Positions 54,162-63,663 of a stretch of DNA of 64,000 nt are shown one piece after another (position 1 is the first letter of the stretch; every line of letters begins with the position of its first letter). The translations under genes and the position numbers were made by a program. This stretch comes from Verrucomicrobiales bacterium. GTDB lineage: Bacteria; Verrucomicrobiota; Verrucomicrobiia; Limisphaerales; J093. The notes under the pieces were generated by a model, which worked only from the letters and a program-made list of their open reading frames with translations, was not told the origin of the DNA and did no database searches. The stretch is taken from assembly GCA_024233305.1 (NCBI GenBank), contig JACKPV010000033.1:62001-126000 (forward strand), in the 5' to 3' direction.

Positions 54162-55241
54162 CTACCGCTGCACCCGGGCGTTACCCTTCCAGATGCTCCA
54201 GATCTGCTCCTCGTCGGCGGGTTGGGCGTAGTCCGTTTCGAGCGTGGTCACGAGCGCCCCGGAGGCCCAGCCGAACTGCGCCCACTTCGCCGGCTCCCAA
54301 CCCCGCAGGACGGCGTAGAGCATGCCGCCGACAAAGCCGTCACCGCCGCCGATCCGGTCCATCACGGTGATCTCGCGCGGCTCGATGACGTGCCAGTTCG
54401 CGCCTTCGGCCATGATGGCGCCCCACCGATGGCAGTTGGCATTGACGACCTCGCGCAGCGTCGTCGCGAACACCGTGGTCGCGGGAAAGGCTTCCTTCGC
54501 CCGGTTGATCATCCCTTTGAAGCTCTCGATCTTGCCGGCGAGGTCCTGGCCTCCGGCCTCCGGTCCCTTGAGGCCGAGACAGAGTTGGAAGTCCTCCTCG
54601 TTGCCCACGAGGATGTCCGCGATGCCGGCGATCTCGAGGAACATCGCACGCAGCTCCTCCTCGCGGTTCTTCCAAAACGAGGCGCGGTGGTTGAGATCGA
54701 ACGAAATGCGCGTGCCGTGCTTCTTCGCGGCGCGGGCCAGTTCGAGACAAAACCGGCTGGTCTCCGGCGAAAGCGCCCCGATGAGTCCCGAGAGATGCAC
54801 GATCTGAACGCCGTCCGTCCCGAAGATGCGCTCCAGATCGAAGTCGTTCACGTTGAGGGTCCGGCCGACTTCGCCCGCGCGGTCGTTCCAAACCCGCGGC
54901 CCGCGCGACCCGAAGCCGCTATCGGCGATGTTGATCTGATGGCGCACGCCCCACGGCCCGTCCTGCGGCACTTCGGGCCCCTCGAAGTCCAGATGCCGCC
55001 CGGCGAGGTTGTCCTTGATCAGGCGCGCGACCGGACTCCCCTTCACGAACGTGGTCAGCACTTTGACAGACAGGCCCAGAAACGAGGACACGCTCGCCAC
55101 GTTCGTCTCGGCGCTCGTCACCTGCATGGTGAAGGTGCTGCTGCAGTGCACGGGTTGACCGTTCTGCGGCGTGATGCGAAGCCCCATGCTGGTCGGAACC
55201 AGCAGGGCATGGCGGCAGTTCTGGCGAAGCTCGATGCTCAT
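54162..55241 (-). CDS. PfkB-family sugar kinase, 2-keto-3-deoxygluconate kinase-like
   Basis: 359 residues with the ribokinase fold. The anion-hole/base motif is DRIGGGDGFVGG with Asp as the base, and FDLNHR and VGNEEDF match KDG-kinase-like members. It would phosphorylate 2-keto-3-deoxygluconate or a similar sugar acid from uronate-containing polysaccharides. It is located upstream of the secreted beta-helix and esterase genes in the same direction, which fits sugar use, but the gap is 117 bp and an operon is not certain. Confidence 0.82.
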   Translation of the reverse strand: MSIELRQNCRHALLVPTSMGLRITPQNGQPVHCSSTFTMQVTSAETNVASVSSFLGLSVKVLTTFVKGSPVARLIKDNLAGRHLDFEGPEVPQDGPWGVRHQINIADSGFGSRGPRVWNDRAGEVGRTLNVNDFDLERIFGTDGVQIVHLSGLIGALSPETSRFCLELARAAKKHGTRISFDLNHRASFWKNREEELRAMFLEIAGIADILVGNEEDFQLCLGLKGPEAGGQDLAGKIESFKGMINRAKEAFPATTVFATTLREVVNANCHRWGAIMAEGANWHVIEPREITVMDRIGGGDGFVGGMLYAVLRGWEPAKWAQFGWASGALVTTLETDYAQPADEEQIWSIWKGNARVQR

Positions 55242-55468
55242 GTCGTCGTCGTGTCCTGGATCAAAGGTGTCGTTCGCTCCCGTCCGGACGGGTGAACGCC
55301 GTCACTTTACCAGCGCCCGAACCGGCTTCAATCCCCGACTGCCGACCGCTTCACCCTCTGCGACGTCCGGGCGTTACCGAGGGAAAAATGCGGGAAAGGG
55401 GCTTGTGCCGGCCGGTCGGTTGTTGCACGATTAGTCACCCAAACCAATCAGAGTAGACAACCAAGCCC

Positions 55469-56356
55469 ATGAAGACCATTCATGAAATCACGGGCCGTCG
55501 GTCCTCGCACCGCGGCGGTTTCACCCTCATCGAACTCCTTGTCGTCATCGCGATCATCGCGATCCTCGCCGGGATGCTCCTGCCTGCGCTCTCGAAGGCC
55601 AAGGAGAAGGCCAAGGGCATCCTGTGCATGAACAACACGAAGCAGTTGATGCTGGCCAACCACATGTACACCGGGGACAACTCGGAGAGCTTCCCGAAAA
55701 CCCGCCACGGCGGCGGCAGCGAAGTGAACGAGGGTTCCTGGGTCACCGGGTCGATGACCTGGACCACCTACGAGGCGAACACCAACGTCAACTACCTGCT
55801 CGATCCGCGCTACTCGAAGCTGGCGGTCTATTTCTCCGGCGCGAAGAACATCTTCAAATGTCCCTCCGACACCTTCCTCAGCGGCGCACAACGGGCGGCC
55901 GGCTGGAAGGAACGCGTCCGCAGCATCTCGGGGAACATCCGGATCGGGGATGATTCCAACGCCTGGGACACCCCCGCCTTCCCCCGTTACACGGCGAAAA
56001 CCGTCGGCCTGACCGACCCCGGCCCGACGATGACCTGGATCTACATGGATGAACACCCGGACAGCATCAACGATGTCGGCAACTTCACCTATGAGCCGGG
56101 CGGCAACGGCTGGGTGGACATTCCGGCGGTTTACCACAACGGCGCCGCGGGCATCGCGTTCGCCGACGGCCATTCCGAGATCCACAAATGGGCGGCCAGC
56201 CTCAAGAGCGCGCCCGCGGTCATCCGGCCCGCCGGCAGCGGTGACCTGTCACGCATCCGTTCCTATTGCAAGCAGGACGCGGATGCGTTGTGGTGGGCGT
56301 TGCGCACTCAGCGGAAGCCTGAAATCACGGAAGCCTGGATCCGGGCGCAGTTCTGA
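55469..56356 (+). CDS. Secreted pseudopilin-like protein with type IV prepilin signal
   Basis: 295 residues. The class III signal is RRSSHRGG then FTLIELLVVIAIIAILAG, with cleavage before Phe18 and Glu22 at mature position 5. The rest is a soluble domain with the YHNGAAGIAFADGHSEIHKW segment typical of the hundreds of such proteins in verrucomicrobial and planctomycetal genomes (H-X-DG type). It is thought to be a type II secretion/pseudopilin-related surface protein. It appears monocistronic with a 227-bp upstream gap. Confidence 0.9.
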   Translation: MKTIHEITGRRSSHRGGFTLIELLVVIAIIAILAGMLLPALSKAKEKAKGILCMNNTKQLMLANHMYTGDNSESFPKTRHGGGSEVNEGSWVTGSMTWTTYEANTNVNYLLDPRYSKLAVYFSGAKNIFKCPSDTFLSGAQRAAGWKERVRSISGNIRIGDDSNAWDTPAFPRYTAKTVGLTDPGPTMTWIYMDEHPDSINDVGNFTYEPGGNGWVDIPAVYHNGAAGIAFADGHSEIHKWAASLKSAPAVIRPAGSGDLSRIRSYCKQDADALWWALRTQRKPEITEAWIRAQF

Positions 56357-56579
56357 TCCGGGCTCACCGCGCCGGGTGCGGGCCAAGCCCCATCCCGGCG
56401 ACCAGACCGCCTTTCCCGCCTCCGGTGGCGCGTCGTCACCGGAGGCGGCCTCTTTCCCGCGGGTTACCTGGCGGGGGGGGAATGGCCTCGCGAACCACTT
56501 CGGTCCCGCGCTCTCCCTCGATCAGGAGCGGGCGGACCGCCCTTCCGTCCCGTACCAGACGGGCGAAACCGTGACGAGT

Positions 56580-56871
56580 CAGTAACTTGTGGCCGCCGAC
56601 GTGTAGTTGGCGCATGATTCAGTGGGGATACGGGCGCCTGCCGCCAGATGCGACGATCCACCAAAACGTGACTGCTGGTCGGGATCGGCGAGACCGCATA
56701 AGCCGTAACGATTCAGTAACTCGTAGCCGCCGACGTGCAGTCGGCGCATGATTCAGCTGGGATAGGGCAGCCTGTTGCCGAGGGCGACGATTCACCGAAA
56801 GGTGACTGCTGATCGGAATCGGCAAGCCCGCGTAAGCTCTTGGATTTCAGCGCCGACTACACGTCGGCGGC
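56580..56871 (+). repeat. MITE/REPIN-like dispersed repeats, two copies in tandem
   Basis: Copy at 56580-56706 (diverged) and copy at 56707-56871 (nearly identical to the element at 26734-26912). Each has the inverted boundary modules GCCGCCGACGTG and CACGTCGGCGG. They fill the gap upstream of the CxxCH-protein gene. The remaining bases of 56357-56993 show nothing else. Confidence 0.8.
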
Positions 56872-56993
56872 GACAGCGCTTTCGTGGTCGGACCGGCTTC
56901 GGAACACCCGAAGCGCCCCGAAGCCCGAAATGCGGTGGTGGTTTTTGATCGTCAGGGGCGGGCGGGGTGATTTAATCCGCCTAAACTCCTGAA

Positions 56994-59900
56994 GTGAAAT
57001 CGCGCATCTTTCATCGGTCAGGGCGGCCGGCGGCCGCCGTCCTTCTCGGTTCGGCGACGGCTGCCGCCGCGTTCGGCGCCGAGTTCCGGCTGGGCGAACA
57101 CACCTTCACCCTGCCCGACGGCTTCGAGATCGAACTTGTGGCCGGGCCGCCGCTCGTCGACCGGCCCATGATGGCGGACTTCGATGACGCCGGACGGCTC
57201 TACGTCGCGGATTCCTCCGGCTCGAACGATCCGGTCAATGAGCAACTAGAAGCCAAACCCCATCGCATCGTCCGGCTCGAGGACACGGATGGCGACGGGC
57301 GCTTTGATCGCCGCGTGGTATTCGCGGATCGCATGATGTTCCCGGAGGGCGTGCTCTGGCTCGACGGCGCGGTGTATTCGGGGGCGCCGCCGACCATCTG
57401 GCGGCTGCGCGACACCGACGGCGACGGCGTGGCGGACGAGCGCCTCGAGTGGCATCAAGGCAAGACCCTGACGGGCTGCGCGAACGATTTGCACGGCCCC
57501 TACGCGGGACCGGACGGCTGGGTTTACTGGTGCAAGGGCGCGTTCGCCGAGCAGACCTACGAGCGGCCCGGGCAACGCACGATTTCCGACCGCGCGGCGC
57601 ATGTGTTCCGCTGCCGCCCGGACGGTTCGGCGTTCGATTCAGTGATGAGCGGCGGGATGGACAATCCCGTCGAAGTGGCGTTCGACGACATGGGCGAGGC
57701 CTTCTTCACAACGACCTTCTTCCATCACCCCGAAGCCGGCCGACGCGACGCGGTGGTGCACTGCGTTTACGGGGCGGTCTACCCGAAGGTCCACGGCGTG
57801 CTGGACGACCTCCAGCGGACAGGGGAATTGCTGCCGCCTCTGGTCGAGCTGGGGCCGGCGGCCGCCTGCTCGCTTGCGCGCTACGAATCCCCGGCGTGGG
57901 GTGAGGAGTTCCGCGGAAACCTCTTCAGCAGCCTCTTCAACCTGCGGAAGGTCATGCGGCACCGGCTTGAACGCGCGGGCAGCACCTTCGTTTCCGTCGA
58001 CGAGGATTTCCTGGTTTCGGACAACCGCGATTTCCATCCGACCGATGTGATCGAGGACGCGGACGGCAGCCTGCTCGTCATCGACACGGGCGGTTGGTAC
58101 AAGATCTGTTGTCCCACGTCGCAGCTCGCCAAACCGGACGTGTTGGGCGCGATCTACCGCATCCGCCGCACCGGCCAGGCTTCCGTCGCGGACCCCCGCG
58201 GCCAGCGACTGGGCTGGACCGAAGCAAGCCCTGCCGAGCTGGCCGCCCGTCTGGCCGATCCGCGCCCGGCCGTGCAGCGCCGGGCGATCCAAGCCCTCGC
58301 CGCCACGGGCGACCGTGCCGTTCCCGTGCTCGAGCGGACCTTGGAGCGGGCAACCGGCCCGCACGTGCGCCGCAGTGCGGTCTGGACATTGACACAAATC
58401 GACGCGGACTCGGCGCGGGCGGCGGTGCGGCGCGCGCTCGACGATCCCGATCCGACGGTTCAGCAGGCGGCGCTGCATTCGGTCGGAGTGCACCGGGACG
58501 CCACGGCGACCACGCGAGTAATCGGGTTCCTCGACTCGACCAATCTCTTCCTGCAACGAAAGGCGGCCGAAGCCCTCGGACGAATCGGCGATCCCCGCGC
58601 GGCGCCGGAGTTGCTGGCGGCGGCCGGTCGGTTCCGGGAACTCCTTGCCCGTGACGGCCGCGCGAGCGCTTCGCCGAAGACCCTTGATGACTGCATCCGG
58701 GTTCACGAACATGCGCTGGTCTTTGCGCTCATCGAGATCGCGAACCCGGCCGCCACCGCCGCCGGGCTCGAATCGTCCCATCCCGCGGTGCGACGGGCGG
58801 CGTTGATCGCGCTTGATCAGATGGACGGCGGCGGAGTGGCAGTGGACGCGGTGGCGCCGCTGCTTGGCAGCGAGGATGCCTTGTTGCGCGAGACGGCCGA
58901 CTGGATTGCCGGCCACCATCCCGACTGGGGCGATGCGTTGGCGGGGTTCTTCGCTGGCCGCCTGGAGGAACCCCACGCGGGCGGCCCGGAGGATGCGTTG
59001 CTGATCGGGCAGTTGGCGCGCTTCACCGGAAGCGCCGCGGTGCAGGCACTGTTGGCGCGGGTGGCCGGAAACGGAAACGCACCGGCGGCCAACCGGCGGA
59101 TCGCCGTCCTGGCAATGGGAGCAGCGCCAGCCAAAACGGCGCCGGAATCCTGGTGGCCGGCACTCGAACGGTGTCTGGCAGAGCGGGGAGAACTCGCCGT
59201 CGCGGCGCTGCGGGCCGCCCGCGCGCATCCGGAAGCGTCCACCCCGGCGAGTTGGAACCGGGCATTGCTGGACCTTGCCCGGGACGACACACGCTCCGAT
59301 TCGGAGCGCCTCGAGGGTTTGCGCGTGGCCGCCCAGCTTCCCTCCCCGCTCGATTCCGAGTTGTTTGCGCTCCTGACCACCAACCTCACTCCCGCCGTGG
59401 CTCCCGAGCTGCGGAGCGCGGCGGTGAGCGTCGTTGGTCGCAGCCAAGCGGCACCCCACCAATTCCTGCTCCTTGCCCGGAGCTTGCGAGTGGTCGGGCC
59501 GATGGAACTGAATCCGCTGCTCGAGACCTTCGAGGGCGTGACGAACGAAAGCGTCGGCATGGCAATGGTGGCTGCGCTCGAGGCTTCGCCGACGCTTTCC
59601 GCGGTCCGGGGGGATTTGCTGCAGAAACGACTCGCCCAGTTCCCCCCGACGGTTCAGGAAGCCGGGCAAGCCTTGTTGCGGCGGCTGGACGTCGACCCCG
59701 CCGCGCAGGCCGCCCGGATCGAAACGATGTTGTCCGAGCTGGGGCGGATCGAGGGCGACATCCGCCGGGGTCAGGCAATCTTCAACAGCCCGCAGACCGC
59801 CTGCGCCACCTGCCACGCCATGGGTTACGTCGGCGGCCGGGTGGGCCCCGACCTGACGCGCATCGGCCAGATCCGGTCGGAACGCGATCTGCTCGAGGCC

Positions 59901-60182
59901 ATCGTCGCGCCGAGCGCCAGCTTCGTCCGCAGTTATGAGCCGGTGCGGGTGTTCACCCGGGAGGACGAGGATTATTCGGGAATCCTGGCGGACGAAACGG
60001 CCGCCGAACTGGTCCTGGTGGTCGGGGCCGACACGAGCGTTCGGGTGCCGAAGGACCAGGTCACGGAGATGCGGCCGGGGACGGTGTCGATCATGCCGGC
60101 GGGAATGGCCGACCAGTTGAACCGCCAGGAACTGGCCGATCTGCTGGCATTCCTGAAGGCCACGCGCTGGGGCGCCCGCTGA
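56994..60182 (+). CDS. PVC-type dehydrogenase/HEAT/haem-binding CxxCH protein
   Basis: 1062 residues from GTG. After a signal peptide (VLLGSATAAAAFGAEF) comes a beta-propeller dehydrogenase-like domain (about 25-390, with repeated EDTDGDGRFDR-type segments), then HEAT-like repeats (about 410-900), and a C-terminal cytochrome domain with CATCH at Cys937 and the later PVC-type GILADETAAELVL. This layout is characteristic of Verrucomicrobiota and Planctomycetota. It is probably a periplasmic sugar/alcohol dehydrogenase passing electrons to its haem, but no substrate is established. It is convergent with the radical-SAM gene. Confidence 0.88.
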   Translation: MKSRIFHRSGRPAAAVLLGSATAAAAFGAEFRLGEHTFTLPDGFEIELVAGPPLVDRPMMADFDDAGRLYVADSSGSNDPVNEQLEAKPHRIVRLEDTDGDGRFDRRVVFADRMMFPEGVLWLDGAVYSGAPPTIWRLRDTDGDGVADERLEWHQGKTLTGCANDLHGPYAGPDGWVYWCKGAFAEQTYERPGQRTISDRAAHVFRCRPDGSAFDSVMSGGMDNPVEVAFDDMGEAFFTTTFFHHPEAGRRDAVVHCVYGAVYPKVHGVLDDLQRTGELLPPLVELGPAAACSLARYESPAWGEEFRGNLFSSLFNLRKVMRHRLERAGSTFVSVDEDFLVSDNRDFHPTDVIEDADGSLLVIDTGGWYKICCPTSQLAKPDVLGAIYRIRRTGQASVADPRGQRLGWTEASPAELAARLADPRPAVQRRAIQALAATGDRAVPVLERTLERATGPHVRRSAVWTLTQIDADSARAAVRRALDDPDPTVQQAALHSVGVHRDATATTRVIGFLDSTNLFLQRKAAEALGRIGDPRAAPELLAAAGRFRELLARDGRASASPKTLDDCIRVHEHALVFALIEIANPAATAAGLESSHPAVRRAALIALDQMDGGGVAVDAVAPLLGSEDALLRETADWIAGHHPDWGDALAGFFAGRLEEPHAGGPEDALLIGQLARFTGSAAVQALLARVAGNGNAPAANRRIAVLAMGAAPAKTAPESWWPALERCLAERGELAVAALRAARAHPEASTPASWNRALLDLARDDTRSDSERLEGLRVAAQLPSPLDSELFALLTTNLTPAVAPELRSAAVSVVGRSQAAPHQFLLLARSLRVVGPMELNPLLETFEGVTNESVGMAMVAALEASPTLSAVRGDLLQKRLAQFPPTVQEAGQALLRRLDVDPAAQAARIETMLSELGRIEGDIRRGQAIFNSPQTACATCHAMGYVGGRVGPDLTRIGQIRSERDLLEAIVAPSASFVRSYEPVRVFTREDEDYSGILADETAAELVLVVGADTSVRVPKDQVTEMRPGTVSIMPAGMADQLNRQELADLLAFLKATRWGAR

Positions 60183-60294
60183 CGCGCGGCGGGGGTCCAG
60201 CGGACTTGGCATCGCGGGGCTTCGTGCCGGCGGAGGGACCGGAACGACCGAAGGGACGGAAGGGGCGATGACCAGGGGGCTGGTCCGGCAGGGC

Positions 60295-61839
60295 TCATTC
60301 TGGACGCGCGTTTCTCGCGCCGCCGTCGGAAGGCGACCCAACCGACGGCGCCGGGAGCGGATCAAACCGGATGGCGGCAGCGACGCGACGGAAATGGTGG
60401 CCGAGGATGGCCAGTTCCATTGCCATGGGAAACTGCCGGGGGCGCCGGAGCAGGGTGCTCCAGAAGAAGCGCCAGTAAGCGAACCGGCCCCGGTGCCACA
60501 CCCCCAGCACCCAGAAGGACTTCACGAACGCCAGCAAATCCGAGCCCGACCGCCGGAGGCGCGGGCCAACCGGCCGGTGACTGCGCAGCAGCGTCCGGAT
60601 CCGCCGGTAGTAGGCGCGCGGTTCGTAGAGCCGGCGCATCAGGTCCCGGTAACCGGTCTGCAAATACTCCCGACCGAGCCGCGGGATGAAATTCAACGCG
60701 CCATCGGTGTTGTTCCCCGAACTGCCGCCCAGCAACCGGCCTTCCCGTTGCAACCGCTGCCACAGGCGCGTGCGGGGAAGCGCCGTGAGCAACCCGACCA
60801 TCGCGGTCGCCACGCCCGTCCGCTGGATGAACTCGAACTGTTGCTTGAAGATGTCGGCGGGATCGCTGTCGAACCCCACGATGAATCCCCCCATGACCTC
60901 GAGGCCCGCCGCCTGCAACGACTGCACCGAGGCGGCCAGATCGCGACGGCGGTTCTGCCGCTTGCGGCATTCCTCGAGCGATTCCAGCGACGGCGTCTCG
61001 ATGCCGACGAAGACCTTCTTGAAACCCGCGGCCACCATCAACCGGCAGAGTTCGGGATCGTCCGCCAGATTCAGCGAGGCCTCGGTAAGAAAACCCATCG
61101 TCGTGCCGGTTGCGCGACGCCAGTCGATGATCGCCCGCAACAGATCACGGGTGCGGCGCTTGTTCCCGATGAAGTTGTCGTCGACGATGAACACCATATC
61201 CCGCCAGCCGTGCCGGCGCAGGGCCTCGAGTTCGGCCACCAACTGCGCCGGCGCCTTCGCGCGCGGGACCCGGCCGTTCATGACGATGATGTCGCAGAAT
61301 TCGCAATCGTAGGGGCATCCGCGGGAGAACTGCACCGACATCGTCACGTAATGCCGGAGGTTGACGAGATCCCAGCGCGGCACGGGCGAACGTTCCATCG
61401 CGGGCCTGACCGCGCCTTCGTAGAGGGGTGCAAGGCGGCCGGCCCGGAGATCCTCGACGAGACGCGGCATGAGATCCTCGGCCTCCCCCAGGACGAAATG
61501 ATTGATCTCGGGGAACTGCTCGTGCCCGGTGGTGAACAGAGGGCCGCCCGCGATGACCGTCTTCTGCAACGCCCGGCAACGGCGCACGACCTGCCGGACC
61601 GAATCCGCCTGCACGAGCATGGCGCCGATGAAGACGTAATCCGCCCAGAGCAGGTCGTCGGTGGTCAGGTGGCCGACGTTGAGGTCCACCAGCCGCAGTT
61701 CCCAATCCGCCGGCAGCAGGGACGCCACGGTCAGCAACCCGAGCGGGGGCATCGAAGCCTTCTTCCAAACGAAGCGCAACGCATGCCGGAAACTCCAGAA
61801 GGTGTCCGGCGTCTGCGGATTGACCAGCAGGATCTTCAT
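60295..61839 (-). CDS. B12-binding radical SAM protein
   Basis: 514 residues from ATG MKILLVNPQTP; the upstream in-frame part is not conserved. Residues 1-130 form a cobalamin-binding Rossmann domain (PPLGLLTVASLLP, VIAGGPLFTTG). The radical SAM cluster motif is CPYDCEFC at Cys175, Cys179, Cys182, followed by the TIM-barrel half (FIVDDNFIGN, VFVGIETPS) and a C-terminal DUF4070-like part. Such class B enzymes methylate or rearrange unactivated carbon; relatives act on hopanoids and tetrapyrroles. No neighbouring gene indicates the substrate. Confidence 0.87.
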   Translation of the reverse strand: MKILLVNPQTPDTFWSFRHALRFVWKKASMPPLGLLTVASLLPADWELRLVDLNVGHLTTDDLLWADYVFIGAMLVQADSVRQVVRRCRALQKTVIAGGPLFTTGHEQFPEINHFVLGEAEDLMPRLVEDLRAGRLAPLYEGAVRPAMERSPVPRWDLVNLRHYVTMSVQFSRGCPYDCEFCDIIVMNGRVPRAKAPAQLVAELEALRRHGWRDMVFIVDDNFIGNKRRTRDLLRAIIDWRRATGTTMGFLTEASLNLADDPELCRLMVAAGFKKVFVGIETPSLESLEECRKRQNRRRDLAASVQSLQAAGLEVMGGFIVGFDSDPADIFKQQFEFIQRTGVATAMVGLLTALPRTRLWQRLQREGRLLGGSSGNNTDGALNFIPRLGREYLQTGYRDLMRRLYEPRAYYRRIRTLLRSHRPVGPRLRRSGSDLLAFVKSFWVLGVWHRGRFAYWRFFWSTLLRRPRQFPMAMELAILGHHFRRVAAAIRFDPLPAPSVGSPSDGGARNARPE

Positions 61840-62170
61840 CGCGAAAACCGGTCGGCGGTCCGGGGCAAACCTACTCCGCCACACCCGGTGAAACGAACGG
61901 TTTTTCACGCCCGACCGTCATCCACGGGCGGAGGCGATCCGGCGGGTTCCGGCCGTCCGTCGCGTTTCGGTGGATCCTCGCGCCCGGCGGCAGGCGGATG
62001 GATCCCCACTGAATCGGCGCCGACGGCACTCGACGGCTGCGAGTTACCGAGTGGTCACGGCTCGGGCGGGTCGGTCACGGCTCGGCCCGCAGGTCCGGAC
62101 GGTGGTCCTCCGTTCTGAAGCAAGGAGGGAAGCAAGGAGGGGCGGCGCGATCCACCATCCGGAAGGCCCC
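61840..62170. other. Intergenic region
   Basis: 331 bp between two minus-strand genes. Around 62005-62050 there is a degenerate module of the repeat family with GCCGAC...(T)CGRCGGC ends. It should hold the radical-SAM gene promoter, which is not recognisable. No gene. Confidence 0.45.
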
Positions 62171-63655
62171 CTACCCCGCTTCGGGCCAGTAGCGCTCGGT
62201 GACGATTTTGGATTCCGTCACGAAATCAACCACGGCCTTACCCTGGGCCTTGTGGTCGGCCCACAGGGACTGCTTCATCCCGCCGAAGGGCAGCGTGGCC
62301 ACGGGCGCCGGAATGCCGACGTTGACCCCGATCATGCCGCAACGCGTCAGCATCTTGAAACGGCGGGCGTGATAGCCGTTCTGGGTGTAGATCGACGCCC
62401 CGTTGCCGTAAGGATGATCGTTGATGATCTCGATGGCATCGTCGAGGTTGGCGGCCTTGAGGAGGACGACCACCGGCCCGAAGATCTCGGTCTGGTGGAT
62501 CTGCATCCCGGGTTTCACGTTCGTGAAAACGGTCGGGCCGAGGTAGTGGCCGCCCGCGGCGCCGGCCACCCGGACCTGCCGCCCGTCGAGCGCCAGCGTG
62601 GCCCCTTCCCGCACGCCCGTCTCGATCATGTCATGAATGAACGACAGCGCCCGGGCCGAAATCACCGGACCAAGGGCGAGCGGGTCGTCACGCAACTCCG
62701 GCGACAACGGATCGCCCACGGCGATCTCCCGCGATTGGGCAAGGAAGCGCGCGCAGATTTCTTCGTAGGTCTCATCCCCCACCGCTACGATCGCCGAGGC
62801 CGCCATGCAACGCTGGCCGGCGCACCCGTAGCAGGAGGTGGTCATGTTGCGCACCACCTCGTCGACCCGCGCATCCGGCATGACCACGAGGTGGTTCTTG
62901 GCCCCACCCATCGCGAGGTGACGCTTGTTCTGCCGGGCACAACGTTCGGCAACCGCGGCGCAGGTACGGCTCGAACCGACAATCGAGAAGCCCGCGACAT
63001 CGGGATGGTCGATCAGCGCCTCGGAGACCGCCCGGTCGCCGTTGACCAGGTTGAACACCCCGGGCGGGAGACCGGATTCATGCAGCAACGCCGCGATCCG
63101 CTGCATGGTCATCGGCACCTGTTCCGACGGTTTCAGCACGAAGGTGTTCCCCGCCGCGAGGACGTAGGGAAGGAACCAGAACGGCACCATCGCGGGGAAG
63201 TTGAACGGACAGCTCATCGCGAACACGCCCAGGGGCAGGCGCAGGACCTCGCCATCGATGCCCTCGGCACATCCGACCAGCTTGTCGCCCATCTGCAGGA
63301 CCGGCATCCCGCACGCGGTTTCGACGTTCTCGAAGGTGCGCTTGAGTTCCGCCCGCGCGTCCCCGAGGGATTTCCCCATCTCGCGGGTGAGAATGACCGC
63401 CAGTTCCTCTTCGCATTCACGCAGGCTTGCGGCCAGCCGGAAGAGCGGTTGGACACGGCGGCTTGCCGGGGTGTCGCGCCAACCGGGGAAGGCCCGGACG
63501 GCCGCCGTCACTGCCTCGGCCACCTCTTGCGCGCCACCCAACGGACAGCGCGCGAGGGTCTCCCCGGTAGCGGGATTCTCAACGTCCAACCACCCATCGA
63601 CGGCGGGGGAAACCCACGCACCGTCGAGGTAATTGCGGAGCACCGGAACGCTCAT
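62171..63655 (-). CDS. MmsA-type CoA-acylating aldehyde dehydrogenase
   Basis: 494 residues from ATG MSVPVLRNYL. Aldehyde dehydrogenase fold with the PFNFPAM NAD-site Asn, catalytic Cys283 in GCAGQRCMA, and MGGAKNHLVVMPDA in place of the LELGGK-type motif holding the general-base Glu. Loss of that Glu is typical of methylmalonate-semialdehyde dehydrogenase, which transfers the acyl group to CoA. It follows phnX by 8 bp, so acetaldehyde from phosphonoacetaldehyde hydrolysis is a plausible substrate, giving acetyl-CoA. Methylmalonate semialdehyde is the alternative. Confidence 0.85.
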   Translation of the reverse strand: MSVPVLRNYLDGAWVSPAVDGWLDVENPATGETLARCPLGGAQEVAEAVTAAVRAFPGWRDTPASRRVQPLFRLAASLRECEEELAVILTREMGKSLGDARAELKRTFENVETACGMPVLQMGDKLVGCAEGIDGEVLRLPLGVFAMSCPFNFPAMVPFWFLPYVLAAGNTFVLKPSEQVPMTMQRIAALLHESGLPPGVFNLVNGDRAVSEALIDHPDVAGFSIVGSSRTCAAVAERCARQNKRHLAMGGAKNHLVVMPDARVDEVVRNMTTSCYGCAGQRCMAASAIVAVGDETYEEICARFLAQSREIAVGDPLSPELRDDPLALGPVISARALSFIHDMIETGVREGATLALDGRQVRVAGAAGGHYLGPTVFTNVKPGMQIHQTEIFGPVVVLLKAANLDDAIEIINDHPYGNGASIYTQNGYHARRFKMLTRCGMIGVNVGIPAPVATLPFGGMKQSLWADHKAQGKAVVDFVTESKIVTERYWPEAG

Positions 63656-63663
63656 CCCGCGCC

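Noticed and set aside
51183..55295. 1370-codon open frame on the plus strand
   Set aside because: It runs antisense through three real genes (hydrolase, beta-helix, PfkB) and has only shadow-type composition.
55381..55468. Possible promoter upstream of the pseudopilin gene (TTGCAC near 55424)
   Set aside because: The expected -10 hexamer at 17 bp spacing is not convincing, so it was not listed as a feature.
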